From: Brugia malayi
Taxonomy: Eukaryota; Nematoda; Chromadorea; Rhabditida; Onchocercidae
DNA: 64,000 nt
Assembly (NCBI RefSeq): GCF_000002995.4
Contig: NW_025062475.1
Coordinates: 13,176,687-13,240,686 of the forward strand
Direction of reading: 5' to 3'
Shown: positions 53,937 through 64,000 of the stretch, in pieces
How the letters are laid out: each line of letters begins with the position of its first letter
How positions within the stretch are numbered: position 1 is the stretch's first letter
Notes under the pieces: generated by a model
The model's input: the letters and a program-made list of their open reading frames with translations, nothing else
Told to the model about the DNA's origin: nothing
The model's database searches: none
Translations under genes and position numbers: made by a program

Positions 53937-56900
53937 ATGACCAAGGATCGTCTTAGCGCTCTTAAAGCTGTACGTCTTTTTTTACTATTTGTTGATACGA
54001 TTTTCCTTTTAACTGATTTGTGAGATTATCATTGATCATAATTTGATTTTCCATATGGTTTCCAGTCTTCATTTGTGATTAAATGTTAGAAGACATTTTT
54101 TTTTTTTTTTTTCACCTTTAACATGATCATTAGAAAATAGTGAATGGCTGGAATAATGGATCCATATTATTATGATTGAAATTACTGAAAATGAAAACTT
54201 TAAGCCTAGGTGAATAGCATTGCATGATTTAATATTATAAGCTTTTTCTGGCCAATATACTAACAGACCAAATATACTCATTGCCAGAAAACAGATGAGA
54301 CAAGCATTTTATTCAGAAGCAGTCCTACAAATTGGAACTAGTTTAAATGTTTTTGTCGTTGAGATTATTTTAGTGATGGTTTAGAAAAAATAAGCAGTTT
54401 TAAAAAGAATAATATAAATATTTCAGGCTCAATCAGAAGAAGACCATGAAGATGACCTTGCAGCAACAGACAGTGCTCAGGGACAGTTCATGGAAGAATT
54501 TTTCGAACAGGTTAGACTTTTACATTTCCATCTTTGTGATTTCTTAAATCAAATTCATTCCAATTAGTCAAGTTTTTTATTTATGTTTGATTTGTTGTGG
54601 TTTATTCTTCTTGAAATTTTTTTTTTTAATTTGATAAGCTAAAAATTGGTTGTTTGCAAAAGGAAATTTATTTATTTTGTTACTATATTATTAATTATTA
54701 AGGTTGAAGAAATACGAGGTAGCGTAGACTTAATTGCATCAAATGTTGAAGAAGTGAAGAAGAAACATTCAGCAATTCTTTCCAATCCAGTTAATGATCC
54801 TAGTACGTCATTCTAACATAAAAATTTTCTCCTGACGTTTAGATCATTTTTTTTCCCAATGGTTTGATGATGTTTACTATGATTTGCTGATTGTATGTTT
54901 TACAGAAACAAAGGAAGAATTGGATGAGCTGATGGCTAGCATTAAGAAAACTGCAAATAAAGTTCGGGGGAAACTAAAATGTTAGTTTTGAGGTTCTGCA
55001 ATCTGTTAAAGTTAGTTTTGAGTTGAATAAATAATATTGAAGACATAAAATCATTCATATATCTTTTCACTGAATGAAATATTTCAGTGATCGAAAATAG
55101 TATTGAACATGATGAAAGTAGTGGATTATCGTCAGCTGATTTACGTATACGAAAAACGCAACACTCAACGCTTTCCAGAAAATTCGTCGAAGTCATGACG
55201 GATTATAATAAAACACAGACGGATTATCGCGAACGTTGTAAGGGTCGTATTCAGAGGCAATTAGATATTGCTGGCAAGCAAGTAGGAGATGAGGTAAGCT
55301 TGTTTATTTTTCAATAAATGATTAAATTTTTTGATTACTGTGAATTGACGGCTTGGGTAGTGCGACAATGTCCACCGACAAATCTTTGGTGTAACTTGAG
55401 ATATGAACTATGTGGCTTCAATAGCACGTCGTAAAATGTTGATTTTTTGTAAATTAGACATTAGCAGTTTATTGTTTCTAGGATTTGGAAGAAATGATTG
55501 AGTCTGGAAATCCAGGTGTCTTTACCCAAGGAATCATCACCGATACACAACAAGCACGGCAAACATTAGCTGATATTGAAGCTCGTCATAATGATATTAT
55601 GAAGTTAGAATCGAGCATACGTGAACTACACGATATGTTCATGGATATGGCAATGCTTGTTGAGTCTCAGGTGGGTTTAAAGAAGTGGTGGAAGCGTAAT
55701 TTTGTTTAGAGTTGTATTATAATTAATTACGAAATTGCGTGTAGCAGTGCTAGTTTATGTTTATTGCTTATTGCTTTTTAAATTGTTTGTCTGTAGTTGT
55801 TACCATGTTGATCATCGATTACAAGATATTATAGGTAGTAGATTTATAAATAATGTGAAGAACTAGCCATTAAAGAAATGAATTAATAATTTTATAAGAT
55901 ATTATGGGTAGTAGATTTATCAAGAATGTGAAGAACAGTTATTTTCATTTTTTTTTTTTTTTGATTTGACAGAAATAATGCTATTTGTAGGGCGAAATGG
56001 TAGATCGAATAGAATACAATGTAGAGCACGCAAAAGAGTTTGTCGATCGAGCTGTAGCTGATACGAAGAAGGCAGTGCAATATCAAAGTAAAGCAAGGAG
56101 GGTAAGTTTCTTTTTCCCTATTGAATTAGAGAACAGTACCTATTGGTCGGTTTTCGTGAGCTTTGTACTTTAATTTTAGCTACAATAAGAATGCATAATA
56201 AGAACAGGGTAATGAAGACTCTGTAGAAATTTTGTTTTTGGCATAGAACGGTTTTAGATAGACTTTGCAATGTTTAGCAAAGCGTTTATTCTTTCTCGGA
56301 TAGTTTGTATTTTTAGTTTGTATAATTGGATTGCACTCTAGTTATTAAATTATGGTCGTAGTCGTCGTGAACTATCTGTTAACCTTTCTGCATGTAACAT
56401 TGTCACTTTTATCATGGATAGTACGCTTATGTTTTATTTTAATTTTATTTATGATTCCATCTTATGTTGTTGCTTTGATTACATGCTTTAGAAGATCGAA
56501 AAGTTGACTATGCCTGGAATTCAAAAATAATTCAAGATGGTTAAATTGATAATTAACAAATAAACCCATAAACTTTTCGATTTCCTTATTGTTTGTCGTT
56601 GGTGTTATGATATAATTGCTCGACATAAAGTTCGCTGAATCTGCTCCGAAACAGCTATGCGGAGGAAATTTTAAGTAATTTCCAGTTGAATTATTAAATT
56701 ATATTATGTGCACGAATTGTTTGTGTTTGTGTTAGTGTATGAGAAAGATCGGTTATAGGGAGTATATTATAGAGACAAATTGAGCTAGAAGCTTTGTCGT
56801 ATGAGAGCAATGCTTACTGGTCAACTGATAGGAATTTCCTGATTAGTTGAAATAGCTTTGTGCTAAAGAAGAAATTGGTCACTTACTTGTATAAGTCTGT

Positions 56901-59900
56901 CCATTTCTATCTTTGTCTTTTTTTTTTAGATTTATTACAAATATTATTAATTAGAAACCTTGTACTGTGGAAATATAATACTGAAAAGACGAAGATGATA
57001 TAGTAAAGAAAGCATTGTTTCAGTGTTCTTTCTAGCTTGAAAAACATTTTAGTACGGTGAGGAAAAGAAAAGAAAAAGTTTTGTTTATTTATCTTATGAA
57101 ATCTCATGAATTCAGCCACCTTTTAAATCTAATTTTTATGTGTAAGTTTATTGCGAACAATATTTTGCATTTTCTTTCTCTTTTTCTCAGGTAGCCACTT
57201 TTTTTTTTTTTTTTTTTTTTTTTTCAATCGTGACAACTGCACATAAATATCGATGTATGTAAGAATGGCTGGGAAAATGTTGCGCAGAATATTCAGTCCC
57301 CGCAGGAATTGTTACCCTTTTTTTGTGGGAAATCATTTTATCTTTGTTGCGGAAAAGGATATCGTTATCGACATTAATAGTCTATATTCTAAGTATGTAT
57401 TTTTTTTTGCTTTCTTGCCTAAAATTGCAAATTTTCCATCTAATTATTTCTGTCAATGACAACTTTTCACTGCTTTTTACTATTGTTGTAGAAATCGGGG
57501 AAGGGGAATATTTGGGCATTTTCTACCTCTTTAGTATCTTTGCTACGATGTGTTTCTCATAGTTCTTATGGCTACGATCAGTAAACTTTCATAGGATGTG
57601 AACTTGCTATTCACCGCAGCAAATTTTGAAGTTATAAGTGTAGACTGTTCCTCAGACTCTACTATTCTTCATCAACCATTTGTGAATTTCACGGGTAAAG
57701 TTGGGGAATATTTGGATAGAATAGTTGAGTTGTTGAGATATTTGTGACAATGTCTTGAAAGTGATTCGTTTTGTGGTGGTTGCAACTATGCTTTTTTGAT
57801 TGCTGTGGTTGTGGTTGTTTGAAATTTCGTTGTTCTAATTGTGATGCATGTTTCATGCTAGAAACTTTTTGGTTTCTTTCAAACAGTTTTACTTACTATT
57901 TTGTCCTCAAATGATGTAAACAGAATGAAAAGCTACCTACTTATTTAGTTAACTTGATTATTGTCTCAGTAGATTACTTCCTTGTTGGTTTCCGATGTGA
58001 TTTTTGCTATTTAGCAGTAACTAAGAGAAAAGGAAAAAGTTGCAAAAATCAAAATGAAAGATGCATTATTCTCCTTTCAGAAGAAGATAATGATATTGAT
58101 TTGCGTGACAATTCTAATCGCCATACTGGTCCTCATGTTGATGACATTTATTCCAAGTCCTTTCTGAGATATCAGGCCACTCATTTTGCTATTATTTAAA
58201 CATATTTGTTATCATTCATGTTTTTCCCTTAAAATCAGCATTATAGCTTCTTGCAATTATTTGTTGTTTCTTATTATCTCAGTTTTATTATATGTGTGTA
58301 ATCATAACACGGCTTATTTACGATGTTTCTTTGTTTACTGATGACGACCGTTCGTAGCAATCATCTTTTTTTCTTGCTTCATCACTGCCTGAATTTGCAT
58401 AAATTTCACCTTTGTTTATACATCCATTTCTGCAGCATTTTTTTTCCCCAACAATTATCTTATGATTCGTGCAGTGAACATTCGAAAATCGCATAATATT
58501 TTACTGTAACAAAACTGGGAAAAATTTTTAAATTTATTCTTTAGGTTTTGGTAGTTGGAGAACTGGATGTAATAATATTTGTTAAAACCAAAATAACCAA
58601 AATTTATTTACACTAGAATCGGGAAATCTGACAGATTAAGTTATTCTTCTATTACCTTATTTTTGTTTTTATAACGTTGAATATGTTCGTTTAATTATTA
58701 AATCAGTAATTTATGTAATTTTGCAATAAAATGTTTTTTTTTTTTTCTTTTCGATTAGCCTATGATTTCAAAAAGCAATGATTAGTTGTATTTCGTCATT
58801 TGTTTTTTGCATAAATGTGCTGATTTGTCATTAAATCGAATTGGTAATTTTATTTTTGAATTCGCAATTTTGTATACTGTGAAAGCAATTCAATTTTTCC
58901 TTTTTTGATTTCTTAGAATTTGTTTGCTTTAATCTGATATTGTTGATTTTCAATCCTTTTGTGATATATTGCAAAGGTCTTAATGCAATAGTCTTTTTGG
59001 TATCTAAGTGAGCAGTATGAAATTTTGAAAAAGAAAAAGGAAGGTTGGAAGTTGAAGAAAGTGAGAGAAAAATCCAAAGTTTACAGATTTTGAAATTTAT
59101 TGTGTTTGCTAGAAACTCTGATTAGACTGTTTTTCAAATTTAAATTTCTCCTTCCATTGCTTCTGAATAATGGCTACTGCTTTATTTGTTTAGAAATATT
59201 GAATCGACAAGTAGCCATGTATATGCAATTTGATAGTGTATTTTTTCATTTCATATACTATTAGGTGTCTTTCAGAGAAGTTTCAAAAGTATTAAATGTA
59301 TTGGAAAATTTCATTTAAAGCATAGAAATTAGTTTGAGTTTATTTGTTTTTGGGGGTTGTTTGACATGTGATCTTATTTTTCATTATCGATTGTAATTCC
59401 ATTCATGGGTAAATCGTATGTTTCATCCATTTCTTTTCTTTTCAAAGCAGAAAAATTGGCTTATAGTGTTTGTCATTAGACCGTGGAATTGTTGTTTGTT
59501 CGAAAAGAAAGTGCAAATTCTTTTCGGTGGCTAAAACTTTTTTTCAACCTTTTGTTGTAGATTTTTTTTTTTTAAAATGCGAAAGGTTATGAAGTGGTGT
59601 TAATGAAATTTATGCTTAACTAAAAATTGCTGCCTATTATTACTTTTCTGATTTGATTTATTCTTCTGTTCAGCACAATCAAAAAAATTGCTTATTAATT
59701 TGGCTTTATTAACAAACAGTTTTTGATTGATTGGCGGTGGTCAGAGATTATTTGTTACTTCCATAAATAAATGAAGCGAAAGCTTCGAATTTTTAATCCT
59801 ACAATTGGTCGGAGGTAAACATACTGAAATCGTATTATTTCACACCTTTTGTAGAATTCGTAATCCAACTTTTTTGTCACTCATTTCATTTGCTTTCTAC

Positions 59901-60300
59901 ATTTGTCATATTTTGTGCAATAACAAATTTTTTCGGAAGAATGAATCACTTTGTTATTGTTAACTAATAACATGTGACGATAATGAGAGAGGGTGCGACA
60001 TGCCAATTAATAGGTGACAAATGATAACATGGAAAGTTTAGCGTTAGCTTTTCCGGATGTTCACGTAAGCTACTTTTCTGCTTATCAGTGGGAAGTACGG
60101 TTTATTATTTAGAAATAATGCGTTTAACAGGTTAATTACATTTGCGATGGGAAAAATTTATTTGCCTACCCAAAGTTGGGTCACGTGTAACATTTCAGAA
60201 AAAGATTTGCATTTTGGTATTCATTGCGTTGTTATTGATGTCGCTGGTACTATTCTTTGTTATCTACGTTGGTGGGTCATCCAAATCGTCGCAGAAATAG
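53937..60300 (+). CDS. unc-64: Syntaxin-1 (unc-64-like), right copy
   Basis: Exons 53937-53969, 54427-54510, 54703-54802, 54906-54980, 55088-55293, 55482-55670, 55991-56101 and the distal last exon 60199-60300 join in phase to 299 residues. The distal anchor reads [20 protein letters not shown] and ends GGSSKSSQK. Domain content matches the left copy: acidic N-terminus, Habc, linker ([12 protein letters not shown]), Qa-SNARE with the zero-layer Gln in VESQ, single C-terminal anchor. Introns between common exons are short (about 100-460 nt), while the intron to the anchor exons is 2-4 kb. The ATG is the first in frame and gives the family length (C. elegans UNC-64 is about 290 residues). Nothing marks this copy as a pseudogene. 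Whether it is a second locus or the other allele of the left copy is open. Confidence 0.96.
58081..58167 (+). CDS. unc-64: Alternative membrane-anchor exon (A), right syntaxin copy
   Basis: CTCCTTTCAG acceptor, then 28 codons [20 protein letters not shown] plus MTFIPSPF and TGA, in the phase required after the exon ending at 56101. Identical in protein sequence to the left copy exon at 38847-38933. It gives a shorter luminal tail than the distal exon. Confidence 0.9.
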   Translation, partial: KKIMILICVTILIAILVLMLMTFIPSPF

Positions 60301-60381
60301 GCTTTCTCCGGAGGAGCGTCCTGATCGATGCTTATCGATCAGTGTTAACAGTCGGAATGTGCAGATAGAATGTGGTACCTG

Positions 60382-60387
60382 AATAAA
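60382..60387 (+). terminator. Candidate poly(A) signal, right syntaxin copy
   Basis: AATAAA 82 nt downstream of the TAG of the distal anchor exon. Confidence 0.5.
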
Positions 60388-61567
60388 TACAATACGTTCT
60401 CTTTTCAAGTGCAATTCATTTTGTTTATACATATGGATTTAAATTTTCAGTTTCGGAATTTGTTTAGGCATTATTTTTGAGATATTGTTTTGAGAAGTGC
60501 AAATGATAAGTGTGGATTTGATAATATGCTCATAACAAAGCTGTGTCATCTCGGGGAAGTATGAAATTTGACCTTTTCTCTTTTGATAAGTAAGAGGAAG
60601 TAAAAAGAGGTAGAAATGTGTCTTGAAAAGTGATATACAGTTTCAATGGAGCAAAATATATATGCTTTTCAATCTCACTGCCTTTCAAAAATGACAAAGT
60701 ATTAGTTTTTAAAAAGGTTTACAATACTGTTTGTTGGTGTTTGAATAGGATATCCATATGATGGTAGCTTTTATCCTTGAATATCCATTCTCGAAATACC
60801 CGGGATGCTACCCATCTTCATCATCTACGGGTAATTTGATTGATAATAATTGTATTAAAGGATAGAAATTGTAATTTTTTCATTTTCTTGCCATGTAATT
60901 TATTTATATTTGCCATTGTAATTACATTTGCGTCACTTAATGTAAATAAAGTAAACAATTCAATGATAAGTTGATCAGTTAGTATCAGTTGAAGTAAGCG
61001 TAATTGCAGAGATTACATTATTACTATGGGCGAAGCAGTCAAGTTACTACTTGCAGTGACTTCCTGATTCGTCCATATTTGAGGTTGGCCGATAGACTAA
61101 ACGGAAAAGATTTCCGGTGAGAATCAGCAAATAGATTGCACCGCGGTTCGCATAAATTTGGCTCAGATTTGCAAACTAATTTTGACTGCTATTAATTGAT
61201 GGAGCTGAATAGAACATGAGAAAGTGATCATTGGGATTTTCAGAAATTCAATGAAATGTAGGATTTTCTGCGTCAGTGCTGTTTTCTGCTACCCCTCAGT
61301 TTGCTACTAGCTTCTCAGGCGTTTAAAGTTTTGTTTAAGTTTAAGCGTCAATAACAAAGATGAAAGGTGGATAACAAAGATGACAGGTGAAATTGTTGAT
61401 GAATTCAATTTTTTTTTTTATTTATTTATTGTAAGCTTCTCAATTTATTTAACGAAAAAGCAATGTTTTGTATTATTGTCGTACTTTTTTCGTTATAATT
61501 AGTTTAGAGTTTTGTGTTGTTACAAAAATTTAGGTGAAATTGTTGACGAATTGAATTTTTTGTCTAG

Positions 61568-61732
61568 AAAAGGTATAACAATGATACTTGGTCCACTCTT
61601 TGTATTTTGTATTGCTTATTTCTTCTTTTGTACATTTTGCTCAATATTTTACGGGAATTAAATTATAAATTTTGTTCTAACACATTTACATCTTTGCGCA
61701 TATTTGCATTTTGTTGCAAATGTCGAGAATAA
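61568..61732 (+). other. Doubtful third C-terminal exon, right syntaxin copy
   Basis: GTCTAG acceptor and 55 open codons in the required phase, including a hydrophobic run, ending TAA. Same length as the left segment (35270-35434) but with two amino-acid changes between arms; an overlapping frame is also hydrophobic (ITMILGPLFVFCIAYFFF) but out of phase. Listed because C. elegans unc-64 is known to have more than two C-terminal forms. Confidence 0.2.
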
Positions 61733-61866
61733 TGACACTTTTTGTAACAAATCTGCTAATATACTACAAGCATTTCTATTCTTGACTGTCTTTTGACATT
61801 GTTATAAAAATTATTTCACGTTAATATTGCTAAATAACACAATTGCTTCAAATTTTGGTTAATGAA

Positions 61867-63975
61867 TGCTACTCTGTAAGCTTTGCAATTTATCGAAACA
61901 AACTTCAGATCAATCTTTAAAAGAAAAAGAAAAAGCGAATATTACTTAGGGAGTGATAAAGATGAAAGGTTAACAAAATGTTAGAAATGCAATCTATGTT
62001 AACTGTATAGTAATTATCATTAGCTGCATCTGTAGTTTCTCATTGTAAGTGGACAGAAAGTAGTGTGTTGTTTATAAGTTGAATTATCTTCGAGAATTTA
62101 CACAAAGATTATCGTTCATCCATAAATAACTGAGCAATTGTTATGAGTTTGAGATGTAAAAGACATATGAACAAAGCTTATACTTTTTTTTTTTTTTTTT
62201 TTTTGTGGATAAAGAGATGATATAGACATATAGCAGAGCAATTTGTATAAGAAGGAAATGTTGAAATCTTTGATGTTGAAAATATTATGGTAACATGAGT
62301 TCATTAATTCAATAAAATAGATCAGTCGTTGTTAGTGTGAAAATGTTTTTCGAGATTATTGATTTCAAGCAAATGTAACAACACTCTCGTTTATCTATCG
62401 TTGAGATTAGAGAGGTGACAATGTGACATTTCCATTCCGCAAATCGATTAATCATTTTTTCATTTTCGAGTCTTCCATGTTTCATCGAGTGTATATCCAT
62501 CGGGCCGTGTTAATTCCGTATTGAGTAAGAGATATCAGTTGCTGATAAGCTGTTGAATGTTTGTGGGTTTATTTTTTGTGATAGAGTAAGTTGGCAATGG
62601 TGTTTTTTTGGCATTTTGCTCCTCCTATCATTATCATATCATTTTTGCGCATCCTATCAGCATATCATTTTCTGTTTGTTATAGATGAGTTATTTATAAG
62701 TATGTGCATACCTTCTGATGAGTTAGTTATTTGTGTGTATCTGTTTATCCAGTAAAGATATTTTGTTATTGTGCAGTGTCCGTCGTTAATTAGTTTGTTT
62801 CTTCAATGCTTCACAAAGATTGTAACATTTTATGCATTTGAGAGAAGAATAAAAGAATGAAGGATGATTTAAATGTAAGGATGGTTGTATGTTGTTAGAC
62901 AAGTGAAGCCTGAGTGATATTCGGAGAGAGGAGCAAGAGGTACAAATGGTGAAAATGGGTAAGTAGAGTGGTAGTTAAATCACGAGGAAACAGGGTTAAA
63001 GCAGCATTAATTGATCAATCTCGTCTGTCCAGTTAGAAAATCCCGTTAGTCCTGCAAAGCTCAGAGAATATAAGTTTCAGACATGTCTTTAGATTAGAAC
63101 TGATAGGAGCCAGTTGACAACACTGGCTTTTACTCTTAACGCGGTGTATTATAGTTTAATGCAATTATTGTTTACTTTTAGCCACATTTCAGCCATATTT
63201 TCAATAGATTGTGTCGATCGATTTTTTCCAAATTTCAATCCTTTAAATCACATTATCAAAATATACGCAACACTGTTATCATCTCTCTTGTGTTATTTTC
63301 TTGGTAATTAAACAAAATTAAGTAATTTAAAGTGGGGTTTTAGCTATATTTAGCCGTTTATTAGTCTAATGAGATAAGTTCCGATAGTTTCTTTCAACAG
63401 AATGTTTAAAGTTTTTATTATCATATATTGGCTTATCGTCAGTTAGTCGAAAATTAATAATATTATGTCCCTCCTTGTTTACTTATTGTGATTCATATAA
63501 TTGACGTTGGGATTGATTTTTCATTGGCTGTTTCTCGAAAGGATTAAAGGTTTGCGTGTTATACAATCATACACTGGCACTAAAAGAGCAGTGAAATTTA
63601 GTTGTTTGCGTGAATTTAGTTGAATCTGATGTTTTGCTTCCCATTTAATTGCCAAAAGCTACTTTTAAATTTTAGAGTTTTAAAGTTGGGAGATAAACGG
63701 AACTTCACGTAATCTCCGTACTTCGAGGGCTAATTTTGTCGAAATATTTGCCTCAGATAATGATTTGAATAAGTAATTTGAACCATGATATTCTTAAGGC
63801 TTGAAAATGCCATTCTCGGTATCGTGTTTTCTGTATTCAGTGCAGTGTTTTTTCCCTTAGTTCTAATCCATCTTTTGAAAATTCGGGCGAATGACTATTT
63901 TATTACCAATAAAGAACGTCCATCGTCGCATACTATTTCATAATAACTTTGAATTTTTTATTGTACTTTGTAGAG
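61867..63975. other. Unique sequence right of the inverted repeat
   Basis: No confident gene. The base composition is somewhat less poly-A/T rich than elsewhere. A short frame at 63114-63311 is hydrophobic and has no splice or homology support. One small ATG with a following donor (about 62946-62960, ATGGTGAAAATGG then GTAAGT) could be a first exon, but I found no continuation. Confidence 0.5.
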
Positions 63976-64000
63976 ATGTCTACGAAGAAAAAAACACCAC
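63976..64000 (+). CDS. Possible start of a gene cut by the window end
   Basis: ATG at 63976 begins MSTKKKTP and runs off the end. A TTTGTAG acceptor-like site ends two bases upstream (63973), the spacing seen for trans-spliced nematode genes. Too short to identify. Confidence 0.35.

Larger units (their letters stand above)
50463..61866. repeat. Right arm of the inverted duplication
   Basis: 11,404 bp, reverse complement of 35136-46526. Compared with the left arm it has a longer (CT)n tract (about 51527-51590), three rather than two copies of the GCTATATCTTGCGGTGACAATA unit (about 50845-50912), and scattered SNPs. Beyond 61866 homology stops sharply (ATGAA then unique sequence). Confidence 0.97.

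Overview
The window is AT-rich eukaryotic DNA with spliced genes (GT..AG introns, many long poly-T/poly-A tracts, acceptors mostly of the TTTCAG/TTTTAG kind). The gene content (an unc-64-type syntaxin with alternative last exons, a tailless-like nuclear receptor, a UBE2G1-type E2 and acceptor-like sites just before two start codons) points to a nematode. I would guess a spirurid/filarial-type genome, but the species cannot be fixed from sequence alone. I rebuilt the gene models by hand, joining exons only where splice sites and reading phases agree.

Layout. 1-8.8 kb: a 114-bp tandem repeat, then a six-exon gene for a 270-residue protein with a possible helix-turn-helix start (2222-4400, +), then a long gene-poor stretch holding one isolated exon that resembles the N-terminus of ZC3H15/DFRP1. 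8.86-10.75 kb: a complete E2 ubiquitin-conjugating enzyme of the UBE2G1 class (+). 11.5-20.3 kb: a nuclear receptor of the NR2E (tailless) type on the minus strand. Its intron between the first and second DNA-binding-domain exons is almost entirely a 4.85-kb satellite made of 83-bp and 92-bp monomers in a higher-order pattern. 22.5-27.3 kb: an eleven-exon EHD-family ATPase on the minus strand that has no EH domain and ends in a lysine/serine/acidic repeat tail. 30.0-34.8 kb: a small four-helix MARVEL-like membrane protein and, downstream, five in-phase exons that are either a separate gene or an alternative 3' end of it.

35.1-61.9 kb: a large inverted duplication. Two arms of about 11.4 kb, nearly identical, flank a unique spacer of about 3.9 kb. 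Each arm carries a complete neuronal-type syntaxin (unc-64/syntaxin-1) gene, so two intact copies point away from each other (36713-43072 minus; 53937-60300 plus). Both keep the same two mutually exclusive membrane-anchor exons. The arms differ by scattered SNPs and small repeat-length changes. This is either a young palindromic gene duplication or two haplotypes misjoined in the assembly; the sequence alone does not settle which. 61.9-64 kb: no supported gene apart from a possible start codon at the very end.

The genes do not form one pathway, though two of them (syntaxin and the EHD-like ATPase) act on membranes and vesicles. The most unusual items are the inverted syntaxin duplication, the higher-order satellite inside a transcription-factor intron, the EHD-like ATPase without an EH domain, and a possible alternative fourth membrane helix in the MARVEL gene.
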